A stretch of DNA of 59,412 nt from the NCBI RefSeq assembly GCF_001037465.1, contig NZ_LFCV01000015.1, positions 1 through 59,412 on the forward strand, in the 5' to 3' direction. The translations under genes were made by a program, and so were the position numbers. Under the pieces are notes generated by a model. That model was not told the DNA's origin and did no database searches. It saw nothing but the letters and a program-made list of their open reading frames with translations. Positions 51,426 to 59,412 of this stretch are shown here, piece after piece (within the stretch, counting starts at the first letter, position 1; every line of letters starts with the position of its first letter). Source of the stretch: Xenorhabdus khoisanae (GTDB lineage Bacteria; Pseudomonadota; Gammaproteobacteria; Enterobacterales; Enterobacteriaceae).

Positions 51426-52619
51426 CTAACTCACCGCAGCAAACGCCTCTGCGATGCGCTGTACGTTATGATGATTCACGCCCGCCATGCAAACACGACC
51501 AGAACCGACCAGATAGACACCAAACTCTTCACGCAGTCGATCGACCTGTTCCTGGCTGAATCCGGTATAACTGAACATACCGCGCTGTTTCAGCAAATGA
51601 TCAAAGTTTTTCTCTGGCAAGGATTTTTTCAATGCGTCGACCAACACTGTCCGCATTTCCCGAATACGCAAGCGCATCTGTTCAACTTCTTCCAGCCACT
51701 GAGTTTTTAATTCAGGGGTACTTAATACTCTTGCTACAACCTGAGCACCAAAATTTGGCGGGCTGGAGTAAATGCGTCGCACACTCGCCTTTAATTGGCC
51801 CAAGATACGTTCAGTTACTTTTGCATCATCACCAATAACGGATAGACCACCAACACGCTCACCATACAGTGAAAATATTTTTGAGAATGAATTACTGACC
51901 AAACAAGGTAATTCGGCATTTGCCATTGCCCGGATTGCATAAGCATCTTCCTCCATGCCATCTGCAAATCCCTGATAAGCAATATCGAGGAAGGGAATCA
52001 ATGCCTTCTCTTTGGCAACTTGCACTACCTGATCCCATTGGTCATTGTTTAAATCAGACCCCGTTGGATTATGGCAGCAAGGATGCATCAAAATAATGCT
52101 TTTTGCCGGCAATTGTTTAAATGTTGCCAACATTTCATCAAATTTTACCCCTTTAGTTTTATCATCAAAATAGGGGTAATAATTCACTTTGATCCCTGCA
52201 CCAGCAAAAATAGCGGCATGGTTTTCCCATGTTGGATCACTACACCACACTTCAGAATCAGGGAAATAACGGTGTAAAAAATCAGCCCCCACTTTTAATG
52301 CGCCTGAACCACCCACGGTTTGAATGGTCGCGACACGTTTCTGATTTAATAAGGGGTGATCTTTACCGAACAACAATTCCTGAATTGCCGCACGATAGGC
52401 AAGTAATCCTTCCATTGGGAGATAAAGAGAAGCAGATGATGGCAGAGCACACATTTGCTCTTCAGCAACTGCAACAGCCTGCAATTGTGGGGTTATGCCT
52501 TGTTCATCGTAGTAAAGCCCAATGCTCAAATTAATTTTTTCTGCACGGGAATCGCTATTAAATTTTTCCATCAACGACAGGATAGGATCGCCTGCATACG
52601 CATCAACATTCTGGAACAC
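51426..52619 (-). CDS. tyrB: Aromatic amino acid aminotransferase TyrB
   Basis: This gene encodes a 397-residue PLP enzyme, the same length as E. coli TyrB. The PLP-lysine is in [20 protein letters not shown]; other class I markers are [32 protein letters not shown] (Asn), [12 protein letters not shown] (Asp/Tyr) and RGMFSYTGF. TyrB rather than AspC is chosen from [11 protein letters not shown] and YERVGGLS-region similarity and from the dnaB-alr-tyrB order. It makes Tyr, Phe and Leu from their keto acids. Confidence 0.95.
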   Translation of the reverse strand: MFQNVDAYAGDPILSLMEKFNSDSRAEKINLSIGLYYDEQGITPQLQAVAVAEEQMCALPSSASLYLPMEGLLAYRAAIQELLFGKDHPLLNQKRVATIQTVGGSGALKVGADFLHRYFPDSEVWCSDPTWENHAAIFAGAGIKVNYYPYFDDKTKGVKFDEMLATFKQLPAKSIILMHPCCHNPTGSDLNNDQWDQVVQVAKEKALIPFLDIAYQGFADGMEEDAYAIRAMANAELPCLVSNSFSKIFSLYGERVGGLSVIGDDAKVTERILGQLKASVRRIYSSPPNFGAQVVARVLSTPELKTQWLEEVEQMRLRIREMRTVLVDALKKSLPEKNFDHLLKQRGMFSYTGFSQEQVDRLREEFGVYLVGSGRVCMAGVNHHNVQRIAEAFAAVS

Positions 52620-52642
52620 TTTTCATACTCCCTGTTATTGAA

Positions 52643-52769
52643 TATACCCGTCGTCTTCCAAGTTGCAGTTTTATTGAGCTGGATTATTCACCTCAACCAC
52701 ACAGTTAGCTATGTGCCTGGGGATTCATTCCCTCGCCGTCGCGCTACATCTTAAAATACAGTGGGTATA
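52643..52769. repeat. Full-length ERIC element (127 bp), opposite orientation
   Basis: It starts TATACCCGTCGTCTTCCAAG and ends ATCTTAAAATACAGTGGGTA plus TA, with the ERIC core TATGTGCCTGGGGATTCATT. Length is 127 bp. It lies 23 bp before the tyrB start, so it occupies the tyrB leader or promoter. It is inverted relative to the element at 51204, so tyrB is bracketed by inverted ERICs. Confidence 0.93.
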
Positions 52770-52808
52770 TATAAGAAAATGTACTGACAGACAATATAAC
52801 TTACCGAA

Positions 52809-53888
52809 TTATTCGTCTAGATATTCCATCGCAACACGTGAAGTCAGTTTCGTAATCAACTCATAAGCGCTAGTCCCTGAATGTTGGGCTATTTTTTCAA
52901 CTAACAGGGCATTCCCCCAAAGGGTAACTTCATCGCCTACTTTATCCTGACACTCTGGCCCTAAGTCTACGGTAATCATATCCATGGAAACACGCCCAAC
53001 AAGTGGTACTTCCCGGCCATTAATGAATACTGGCGTACCCGCGGGTGCGCTACGGGGATAACCATCACCATATCCCATCGCCACGACACCAAGATAAGTA
53101 TCGCGTTCACTATTCCACGTACCACCATATCCCACTGATTCACCCGCTTTATGTTTACGCACGGCAATCAAATTGGATTTTAGTGTCATAGCAGGAATTA
53201 AATTGAAATCAGCCGCTGTTTTACCCTCTATCGGCGAAGCTCCGTACATCATGATACCAGGGCGAACCCAATCCAAATGGGCTTGTGGCCACAATAAAAT
53301 TCCACCTGATGCGGCTATGGATTTTTCACCAGATTTATCCGCAATAAATGTCATAAAGCAATCAATTTGATGTTGGGTAGTTTCTACGGTAGGTTCATCT
53401 GCACGGCTGAAATGACTGATGATATTCACGGGTTGTTCGACGTTATGGCAACGGCTCAGGCGTTGATAAAATTCTTCTGCTTCATCAATCCTGATGCCCA
53501 GACGGTGCATGCCTGTATCCAGTTTCATCCACACTTTAATCGGATGGGGCAAATCCGCCTGCTCTAATGCTTCGAGCTGCTCAATGCTGTGGACTATAGT
53601 TTCAATGTGGTTGACGACCAGAACGGGCAAATCTGCCGCCTCAAAAAAACCCTCCAATAGCAAAATCGGCTTGCCGATCCCGCCACTACGCAGCGCGAGA
53701 GCTTCCCCAATCCGGGCAACGCCGAAACAATCAGCGTCTTCCATTGTGTACGCAGTTTCTAATAAACCATGTCCATAGGCGTTTGCTTTCACAACTGCAA
53801 TCAGTTTACTGTCAGGAGCTTGTACTCTAACCTGTTGCAGATTATGTCGCAGAGCGCGGCGGTCGATAACAGCAGTTGCCGCTTTCAT
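52809..53888 (-). CDS. alr: Alanine racemase Alr
   Basis: This gene encodes a 359-residue PLP enzyme (E. coli Alr 359) that supplies D-alanine for peptidoglycan. The N-terminal barrel has [17 protein letters not shown] with the PLP lysine; catalytic Tyr lies in [20 protein letters not shown] and [26 protein letters not shown] is the other signature, and [12 protein letters not shown] is present. It lies 112 bp after dnaB on the same strand, as in E. coli. Confidence 0.96.
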   Translation of the reverse strand: MKAATAVIDRRALRHNLQQVRVQAPDSKLIAVVKANAYGHGLLETAYTMEDADCFGVARIGEALALRSGGIGKPILLLEGFFEAADLPVLVVNHIETIVHSIEQLEALEQADLPHPIKVWMKLDTGMHRLGIRIDEAEEFYQRLSRCHNVEQPVNIISHFSRADEPTVETTQHQIDCFMTFIADKSGEKSIAASGGILLWPQAHLDWVRPGIMMYGASPIEGKTAADFNLIPAMTLKSNLIAVRKHKAGESVGYGGTWNSERDTYLGVVAMGYGDGYPRSAPAGTPVFINGREVPLVGRVSMDMITVDLGPECQDKVGDEVTLWGNALLVEKIAQHSGTSAYELITKLTSRVAMEYLDE

Positions 53889-54000
53889 TTCGTCCCCTTT
53901 TTATGATTTTCCGATCAAGAGTGGTAATTAAAAGCCTATCCCCATTATTTTGGACGCTGCTTATTTCAGGTCATTTGAATATGAACGATAGGCACCAGAA

Positions 54001-55410
54001 TTATTCGTCGCTATAGTTTGGCCCTGCATAGTTATCGAACCGTGACCATTGGCCATTAAACGTCAGCCTTACCGTCCCTATCGGACCGTTACGCTGTTTA
54101 CCAAGAATGATTTCTGCTACGCCTTTCAGTTCACTGTTGTCGTGATAAACTTCGTCACGATAGATAAACATGATCAAGTCAGCATCCTGTTCGATAGAGC
54201 CTGATTCACGCAGGTCGGAGTTAACCGGACGTTTATCAGCTCGCTGTTCCAAACTACGGTTAAGCTGGGAGAGAGCAACAACCGGCACTTGGAGTTCTTT
54301 TGCCAATGCTTTCAATGAGCGTGATATTTCGGCAATTTCCAGTGTCCGGTTATCAGATAAAGAGGGGACTCGCATCAATTGCAGGTAATCGATCATAATC
54401 AAACTAAGCCCGCCATGCTCACGGAAAACCCGTCGCGCACGGGAACGTACTTCTGTCGGCGTCAAACCGGATGAATCATCGATATACATATTACGTTTTT
54501 CCAGCAAAATCCCCATGGTACTGGAAATCCGTGCCCAATCTTCATCATCAAGTTGACCGGTACGAATGCGCGTTTGATCCACGCGAGAAAGGGATGCCAA
54601 CATACGCATCATGATCTGATTACCGGGCATCTCAAGGCTGAAAATCAGGACTGGCTTATCCTGCATCATCGCTGCGTTCTCACACAGGTTCATCGCAAAG
54701 GTAGTTTTACCCATTGAAGGACGCGCTGCCACAATAACGAGATCTGATTTTTGTAAACCAGCCGTTTTTTTATCCAGATCCTGATAGCCTGTAGAAACGC
54801 CTGTCACACCATCATGCGGACGCTGATAGAGTTGTTCAATTCGCTCAACGGTTTCTTCAAGGATCTGTTCAATACCTTTCGGGCCTTCATCTTTACTTGC
54901 CCGGTTTTCTGCAATCTGGAATACCCGTGATTCAGCCAGATCCAAGAGCTCTTCGCTAGTCCGCCCCTGCGGATCGTAACCCGCATCTGCAATTTCATTT
55001 GCCACCGCGATCATATCGCGCACCACCGCACGTTCGCGGACAATATCGGCATAAGCGTTGATATTCGCAGCACTTGGGGTATTTTTTGACAACTCTGCCA
55101 GATAGGCGAATCCACCTACCTTATCAAGCTCGCCATTCTGTTCAAGAGATTCCGATAACGTAATCAGGTCGATAGGTTTACCCGTTTCGAGTAAACGCTG
55201 CATTTCAGAAAAAATACGCCTGTGTGGTCGGCTGAAAAAGTCATTGCTGGTAACCCGCTCAGAAACATTGTCCCAACGTTCATTATCCAGCATCAAACCG
55301 CCCAACACGGATTGCTCTGCTTCCAAAGAGTGTGGTGGAAGTTTCAGCCCTTCCATTTGGCGATCTTTTGGTTCAGCCATACTGTTGTTAGTTGGTTTTT
55401 TTCCAGCCAT
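54001..55410 (-). CDS. dnaB: Replicative DNA helicase DnaB
   Basis: This gene encodes the 469-residue hexameric replication-fork helicase (E. coli 471). The N-terminal primase-binding domain begins LPPHSLEAEQSVLGGLMLDN; the RecA-like C-terminal domain has Walker A VAARPSMGKTTFAMNLCENA, Walker B LSLIMIDYLQLMRV and ESGSIEQDADLIMFIYRDEV, and the arginine-finger region is present. Start MAGKKPTNNS equals the E. coli position. No intein is present. First gene of dnaB-alr-tyrB. Confidence 0.98.
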   Translation of the reverse strand: MAGKKPTNNSMAEPKDRQMEGLKLPPHSLEAEQSVLGGLMLDNERWDNVSERVTSNDFFSRPHRRIFSEMQRLLETGKPIDLITLSESLEQNGELDKVGGFAYLAELSKNTPSAANINAYADIVRERAVVRDMIAVANEIADAGYDPQGRTSEELLDLAESRVFQIAENRASKDEGPKGIEQILEETVERIEQLYQRPHDGVTGVSTGYQDLDKKTAGLQKSDLVIVAARPSMGKTTFAMNLCENAAMMQDKPVLIFSLEMPGNQIMMRMLASLSRVDQTRIRTGQLDDEDWARISSTMGILLEKRNMYIDDSSGLTPTEVRSRARRVFREHGGLSLIMIDYLQLMRVPSLSDNRTLEIAEISRSLKALAKELQVPVVALSQLNRSLEQRADKRPVNSDLRESGSIEQDADLIMFIYRDEVYHDNSELKGVAEIILGKQRNGPIGTVRLTFNGQWSRFDNYAGPNYSDE

Positions 55411-55568
55411 GTATACCGCGTCAATCCACTAAACAAAAAACGAAATAGCGCATCAGTATACGCCATGAAAACAGCCTTGAGTAATTATATATAGTCTATA
55501 CTTGTAATTAAAACACAACTGATTGATATTGAATAAATAATCCTCATTTTATAACGCGTTTGTTTTCG

Positions 55569-55620
55569 TTTGTTTATATAATTGTTTATACATAGAACAC
55601 TGAACAAACCTATAAACAAA
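55569..55620. repeat. Three TTGTTTATA repeats upstream of dnaB
   Basis: TTTGTTTATA (55569-55578) and ATTGTTTATA (55581-55590) are direct repeats 12 bp apart; TATAAACAAA (55611-55620) is the exact inverse. They lie 159 bp upstream of dnaB at the border of the mobile-element genes. It may be an operator or part of an attachment region. The rest of 55411-55836 shows an AT-rich dnaB promoter region and one short frame (55764). Confidence 0.4.
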
Positions 55621-55763
55621 GCATAAGATAAAAACACTGTGAAAGAAAAGAAAGAATGAAAGTGAATTTGTGATCAATAAAACTGGAGCAATAAACTAAG
55701 AGTTCTGGCCTTGTGAGAGATTGCAACGCACTTCGGCGGGAGCTATCGAGGTGACAGGAGAGA

Positions 55764-55823
55764 ATGTTACTGCCAGTGAGAAGATACCCCGTTACGGCTA
55801 TCTTCCCGGTGATTTGCAAGTGA
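55764..55823 (+). CDS. Possible 19-residue peptide ORF
   Basis: AGGAGAG directly precedes an ATG that opens a 19-codon frame (MLLPVRRYPVTAIFPVICK) on the plus strand, ending before the convergent Ner-like gene. Good ribosome site; hydrophobic, basic product. I do not recognise it and cannot exclude chance. Confidence 0.25.
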   Translation: MLLPVRRYPVTAIFPVICK

Positions 55824-55836
55824 GAACTGACTATTT

Positions 55837-56097
55837 TTATGATTTGTCTCGAACCTTACGCTCAATAAGCTGACCGTCCATATCAAAATATCGACTAGGC
55901 CATATTTCAGAGGGATGTATTTCGAGATAGTTAGCAATAATCCATTCGCCTTTAGGCCACGGACGGCTAAGCGTATTTGCCAGTGTAGATGAACTGAGTC
56001 CCGCTTCACGAGAAACAGCCGCTAAGGTTGTACCACGTTTACGTAATGCAGCAATAATATCGGCTTGATGCCAGTCATTTCTGATGTTGTTATTCAT
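55837..56097 (-). CDS. Ner/SfsB-like DNA-binding protein
   Basis: This gene encodes an 86-residue helix-turn-helix protein of the Mu Ner / SfsB (Nlp) family. DWHQADIIAALRKRGTTLAA, VSREAGLSSSTLANTLSRPW and PKGEWIIANYLEIHPSEIWP form the full Ner domain. The start at 56097 (MNNNIRNDWH) is preferred over 56115 by alignment to the family. Ner proteins repress or modulate early phage promoters. It lies between dnaB and the packaging genes and may belong to the mobile element or be a resident regulator. Confidence 0.85.
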   Translation of the reverse strand: MNNNIRNDWHQADIIAALRKRGTTLAAVSREAGLSSSTLANTLSRPWPKGEWIIANYLEIHPSEIWPSRYFDMDGQLIERKVRDKS

Positions 56098-56118
56098 TCC
56101 TGCTACCCCTTCCATTAA

Positions 56119-56208
56119 TTAATATTGATGGTGGCGATTCAAGGCAGGGTTCGCGGACCGGGAACCATCTTCCGGCAAGGCGTTAGCCTTCCCTACCTGA
56201 ACCGCCAT
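56119..56208 (-). CDS. Possible small phage-type ORF (29 aa)
   Basis: A 29-codon frame (MAVQVGKANALPEDGSRSAN, then PALNRHHQY) lies between terL and the Ner-like gene. The underlying DNA (GGGAAGGCTAACGCCTTGCC) looks like the small-ORF region found beside P4-type phage regulators (ash/icd region). The frame is open for 12 more codons upstream without a start. I cannot say whether it is translated. The stretch 56209-56374 shows nothing else I can name. Confidence 0.3.
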   Translation of the reverse strand: MAVQVGKANALPEDGSRSANPALNRHHQY

Positions 56209-56374
56209 TGAAAGGGCGATAGCAAGCACACTGGCAGAAACTTCCTACCAGTGGATGGTTCTTAACAAGGCCGCGACGCCTTGACCATTAGATTTTGCTA
56301 ATGGCATGGCTACTTTAACTGATTGGTTTATCGGGTTCAATATGCGAATCAGTAAAAGCGCTTACCTTTTTACG

Positions 56375-58048
56375 TTATATCCCATCAAAGTTAGCCAGTC
56401 GCTGCTGCTGTTCATCACTTAAGGTAAATGCAAAGTCTTCATGCTCGGCTTGCCATGTACCAAAACTCATCAAGAATGCAATTGCCGGGTCTATCTTATT
56501 CGCAGACTTCTTTTTGTTCGGCTTGATATTGGCGTTAGCATCGGTTTCCATCACCACATTAGACAGCGCCCATGCCAGCACCGGATCGCCGTTGTGACGA
56601 ATGACTTTGCGATTCACGAACACCTCAGCGGATTTCGCTACCGGGCTAAACCGCATATAGGTTTGCGGGAACGGCTCAACGTCCAGCCCTGCGCCCTGTA
56701 GCTGAGTGCGTAAGTGTGTGGCGTTCCATGTGTCGAAGCCCACCAGTTTGATATCAAAGTGCTGGCTGTCGCTGAGAATATCATCACGGATACGGTCATA
56801 ATCTATGCAATCGCCCGGTGTTATGCGTATCCAGCCCATTTGTGCCCATTGCCGATAGATTGCCCGATTCTTGTTGGCCGGATTCTGTAACTGTGCTTCG
56901 GGCAGGTAGTGGCGGGTCAGTAATAACAGCTTATTGTCCACGGGGAACGTGTAACAAATGCTGGTGATATCGCCTGTTGAGGACAAATCTAACCCAGCGT
57001 AACACTCCAAACCTTTGAGGTCGCTTTCATCGTATTCTGTCTGGCAGGCTTTCCATGCGCCGTCGCCCATCCACGGCGTTTCACCCTGACACCAGATATT
57101 AAAGCGTTTGGTTAACATCTCTGTCCATTGTGACGGGATGCCCCGTGCTTTCTGAATGGTGTCATGCAGCGCAGCGCTATCGACTGACACATTGAGATTC
57201 GGATTGGCTTTTATCCAGAGTGATTCATCATCAATCTCGTTCTCGTCGTCCAGTTCGTATATCAGGGCGAACAGGGAAGCGTTTTGCTCTTCGCCTGCCA
57301 GTATCTGACAGCAATAATCATAGTGCTGCTTACAGGCGGATATCACGTTACTGCCTGCCGTAGTAATGGCAAACAGAATACCTTCGGGACGTGCGCCCAT
57401 CCCCAGCTCAAGGGCAGAGTAAACCGCATTATCCGGGTGCAAATGGTACTCATCGACAATAGCCAGACTGGGGTTGGTTCCTTCAATCGTTGAGGCTTTG
57501 GCTGCCAGTGGCTTTAGCAGGCTGTTACTCTTTGCATAAGTCACTTTGTGTTGCTGGATAGCGACCCGTTTCTTGAGGGGTTTGGATAACAGGCACATCT
57601 GGCGGGCATCATCAAACACAATACGCGCCTGATCCCGGCTCACGGCGGCGGTGTAAATATCCTGCTGTCCCTGTTCCATGACCAAGAACCAGTTCGCCAA
57701 CATTGCAGCAACCGTAGATTTGGCATTTTTTCGTGGCACCTGAATATAGGCACTACGGTATTTCCGGCGACCTGTGGCCTTCACTTTGAAGCCGAGCAGA
57801 TTAGCAAAGGCGAATTGCTGCCACGGCTCAAGCATGATGGGCTTACCGCGCAAGTGGCCTTTGACGTGGGGGCAGAGGCGGGAAAAGCCAATAAAACGCT
57901 CTACCACTTCGGTATCGAACGTATAAAGCGGGTTATTCCGGTTGTTATAGTAGCGTTTCACGGCCTGTTTCAGACGCTTACAGGCTGGAATAGTGCCATT
58001 TTCGACATCAAAAGCGTACTGCTCCCATGCGTTCATAGGCTGTCTCAT
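56375..58048 (-). CDS. Phage terminase large subunit
   Basis: This gene encodes a 557-residue terminase of the HK97/Terminase_1 type: ATPase domain with PWQQFAFANLLGFKVKATGR, the Walker A-like IQVPRKNAKSTVAAMLANWF, Walker B LAIVDEYHLHPDNAVYSALE and coupling motif FAITTAGSN; nuclease domain with CYAGLDLSSTGDITSICYTF (Asp), VGFDTWNATHLRTQL (Asp) and a C-terminal KKSANKIDPAIAFLMSF (Asp). All catalytic acids appear present. Its ATG overlaps the small-subunit stop (TGATG). It packages DNA into preformed heads. It is the last structural gene before the core genome. Confidence 0.95.
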   Translation of the reverse strand: MRQPMNAWEQYAFDVENGTIPACKRLKQAVKRYYNNRNNPLYTFDTEVVERFIGFSRLCPHVKGHLRGKPIMLEPWQQFAFANLLGFKVKATGRRKYRSAYIQVPRKNAKSTVAAMLANWFLVMEQGQQDIYTAAVSRDQARIVFDDARQMCLLSKPLKKRVAIQQHKVTYAKSNSLLKPLAAKASTIEGTNPSLAIVDEYHLHPDNAVYSALELGMGARPEGILFAITTAGSNVISACKQHYDYCCQILAGEEQNASLFALIYELDDENEIDDESLWIKANPNLNVSVDSAALHDTIQKARGIPSQWTEMLTKRFNIWCQGETPWMGDGAWKACQTEYDESDLKGLECYAGLDLSSTGDITSICYTFPVDNKLLLLTRHYLPEAQLQNPANKNRAIYRQWAQMGWIRITPGDCIDYDRIRDDILSDSQHFDIKLVGFDTWNATHLRTQLQGAGLDVEPFPQTYMRFSPVAKSAEVFVNRKVIRHNGDPVLAWALSNVVMETDANANIKPNKKKSANKIDPAIAFLMSFGTWQAEHEDFAFTLSDEQQQRLANFDGI

Positions 58049-58407
58049 CAGGCAATCAGTGCGTCTAAATCATCAGGCTCGTCGCTTTCGACCGGATTTC
58101 GACGGCGGGATACCGGATCAAAGCCCAGCAGTGACGACATTTTTATCATGATTTTTTCGGCATCCGCTTTCGCTTTCAATGACGGGTTACTGGTTGCTGC
58201 GCCGCGTGAACCTTCCACCGCGAACCCGCGCACTTCAATATCGGCCACGGCTTTACGGTAAATCGCATAGTTGACGCAATACAGTTCTAGGTTGTTCCAG
58301 TCAGCCGGGCTGAGGTCGTCACGTTCGTTAAGGATTTTTGCTTTCGATTTCCATTGCTGCGCGGCGATATCATTTAAATACTCAGGGGGTTTGGGTGCTC
58401 TTGCCAT
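58048..58407 (-). CDS. Phage terminase small subunit (P27 family)
   Basis: This gene encodes a 119-residue DNA-recognition subunit. ARAPKPPEYLNDIAAQQWKS, DDLSPADWNNLELYCVNYAI and a basic KADAEKIMIKMSSLLGFDPV follow the P27 terminase pattern; the C-terminus is acidic. The start at 58407 aligns with family members; AGGA lies 11 nt upstream. It is translationally coupled to the large subunit. Confidence 0.9.
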   Translation of the reverse strand: MARAPKPPEYLNDIAAQQWKSKAKILNERDDLSPADWNNLELYCVNYAIYRKAVADIEVRGFAVEGSRGAATSNPSLKAKADAEKIMIKMSSLLGFDPVSRRRNPVESDEPDDLDALIA

Positions 58408-58542
58408 AATATATTGTTTCCTATGAAGATTACTGCTATTGAAAAAAGTACCGTGCATAAAAATTTGAGGAGGCGGCGGTTCTTTTTAGCGGGGCGTTTG
58501 TCATTTTTGATACCCCCACCTAGTTATCTCATTGTGTTATTA

Positions 58543-58974
58543 TCATTCAATCAACCAATCACGACGCTTTGCCGCCTCTGCTTCCCGTTCCCGATACTCA
58601 CCATTCTTACGCCGCTGTTTGGTTGCCGGGTCTGTCTGCACGGTCTTACGGTTATGGCAGCCATGGCACAGGGCTTGATGATTGAAGTCAGGCCAAAACA
58701 GCACATCACTGTCACCGTCTATCGGTATGATGTGGTCAACGATGGTTGCAGGTGTATAGCTGTTCTGCGTGAGGCAGTGGACACATAACGGATTAGCCTT
58801 GAGGTACATCAGTCTATATTTGCCCCATCGGTTACTGTAGCCACGTTCGGTACGTGTGCCTCGCTGCTTGTCCTGTTGCCGTCTGGCTTCTCGTTGATGC
58901 TCCACACAGCGACCCGACTTTACCCGTTGCTTACATCCCGGATAGCTACAGCGCTTTAATGGTTGCCACGGCAT
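58543..58974 (-). CDS. Phage HNH endonuclease
   Basis: This gene encodes a 143-residue nuclease with a zinc-finger-like N-terminus (CSYPGCKQRVKSGRCVEHQ), then CVHCL and the HNH core VDHIIPIDGD, DFNHQALCHGCHNRKT. HNH proteins of this kind sit beside terminase genes of HK97-type phages and are needed for cos cleavage. Its ATG overlaps the connector stop (TAATG). A 135-bp gap separates it from the small terminase gene. Confidence 0.93.
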   Translation of the reverse strand: MPWQPLKRCSYPGCKQRVKSGRCVEHQREARRQQDKQRGTRTERGYSNRWGKYRLMYLKANPLCVHCLTQNSYTPATIVDHIIPIDGDSDVLFWPDFNHQALCHGCHNRKTVQTDPATKQRRKNGEYREREAEAAKRRDWLIE

Positions 58975-59276
58975 TAGTAGATCCCCACATCACGATAGAC
59001 AGACCACAATGACTTGATAGAGAACGGCACTTCTTTAAGCTCAATGTCTGTCGCCATCGCTCGATTCTCATACAGCAAGCCGATATACAGTAAACAGCCC
59101 ACTTTGATAGCAGGATTGAATATCAAGCCCTCTTCAAATCGCTTACCGATATGTTGCTGGCAGACTTCTAGTGCAGCCTCGGCATAGCCCTTAAGCAGTT
59201 CATCTTCAAGCGTATTGCTTTCATCTATCCGGCAATGCTGTTTGATTTCATTCAGGGGAATAACCATTTTATCCAT
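58974..59276 (-). CDS. Phage head-tail connector protein
   Basis: This gene encodes a 100-residue protein of the gp6/phage-connector (QLRG) type: IPLNEIKQHCRIDESNTLED, LLKGYAEAALEVCQQHIGKR and KVGCLLYIGLLYENRAMATD. It overlaps the following HNH gene by one base and the upstream head-closure gene by 8 bp. It forms the ring below the portal in HK97-like heads. Confidence 0.88.
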   Translation of the reverse strand: MDKMVIPLNEIKQHCRIDESNTLEDELLKGYAEAALEVCQQHIGKRFEEGLIFNPAIKVGCLLYIGLLYENRAMATDIELKEVPFSIKSLWSVYRDVGIY

Positions 59277-59412
59277 TCAATAAGCCTCCCTTACAAAGCA
59301 ACTCTAAGCGGGTATGTTGGGGATCGGGGATAACTGCCACAATGTTAAACAATTGACCGTTGGTACTGTCACCCTGATAGAAGATACGGTTTGCGGTGGT
59401 GATATAGCACGG
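59269..59412 (-). CDS. Phage head closure protein, C-terminal part (partial)
   Basis: The minus-strand frame running in from the window edge reads 47 residues, including CYITTANRIFYQGDSTNGQL and AVIPDPQHTRLELLCKGG, then TAA at 59271-59269. The pattern (a beta-rich domain ending in ...RLELLCKG) fits the phage head-tail joining/closure family. The 5' part is outside the window. It overlaps the connector gene by 8 bp. Confidence 0.75.
   Translation of the reverse strand, partial: PCYITTANRIFYQGDSTNGQLFNIVAVIPDPQHTRLELLCKGGLLNG

Noticed and set aside
55411..55560. LexA box upstream of dnaB
   Set aside because: The AT-rich ATTATATATAGTC near 55490 lacks the CTG/CAG ends of an SOS box.

Overview
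The window is a chromosomal segment of an enterobacterium. Gene order follows the Escherichia coli blocks rrnA-hemG-trkH-yigZ-pepQ-fadBA-fre-ubiD-rfaH, tatABC-ubiBJE-rmuC-udp, metE-metR-yigM, yjcE-ghxP, ssb-uvrA and dnaB-alr-tyrB. The AT-rich character, the ERIC repeats and the block junctions (hemB between rfaH and tatC; the udp, met, ghxP, glk and uvrA blocks close together) suggest Morganellaceae, most likely Xenorhabdus or Photorhabdus. The genus is an inference; no search was run.

Layout. Positions 1-508 hold the 5' end of a minus-strand 16S rRNA with its leader, antitermination boxA and promoters P2 and P1. Positions 584-17506 carry haem synthesis (hemG, hemB), potassium uptake (trkH), proline-peptide hydrolysis (pepQ), fatty-acid beta-oxidation (fadBA behind a FadR-type operator), flavin reduction (fre), the ubiquinone genes (ubiD, ubiB, ubiJ, ubiE), the antiterminator rfaH and the Tat translocase. 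Next come rmuC, a DedA protein, a tyrosine phosphatase and udp with two CRP-type sites.

Positions 21.7-29.1 kb form an accessory catabolic island for four-carbon sugar acids: L-threonate dehydrogenase (ltnD), 3-oxo-tetronate kinase (otnK), 2-oxo-tetronate isomerase (otnI), a DeoR-type regulator and two tandem GntP-family permeases. The aldolase/decarboxylase OtnC, expected between otnK and otnI, is missing. Positions 29.4-37.2 kb hold a shortened YidB-like gene, metE/metR around MetJ boxes, yigM, a Na+/H+ antiporter and the guanine/hypoxanthine permease ghxP behind two PurR-type boxes. Positions 37.8-44.2 kb hold an unknown gene, ybiU, glk, a GlxA/AraC-type regulator divergent from a FabY-like stand-alone ketosynthase, and an IS1-family remnant.

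ssb and uvrA flank a LexA box. They are followed by a variant DsbB with a tiny membrane partner, and by a two-gene RNA-repair cassette (RNA ligase plus an HD-phosphoesterase/polynucleotide kinase fusion, ATGA overlap). tyrB, alr and dnaB are interspersed with two full 127-bp ERIC elements. From about 55.8 kb to the window end lies the edge of a mobile element: a Ner-like regulator, then (against the + strand) large and small terminase, HNH nuclease, head-tail connector and a truncated head-closure gene. The packaging genes end next to core genes with no tail genes, an arrangement that recalls capsid-forming phage-inducible islands.

The best leads are the RNA-repair cassette, the FabY-like ketosynthase and its regulator, the DsbB variant with displaced cysteines, the threonate cluster lacking its aldolase, and the packaging-module edge.
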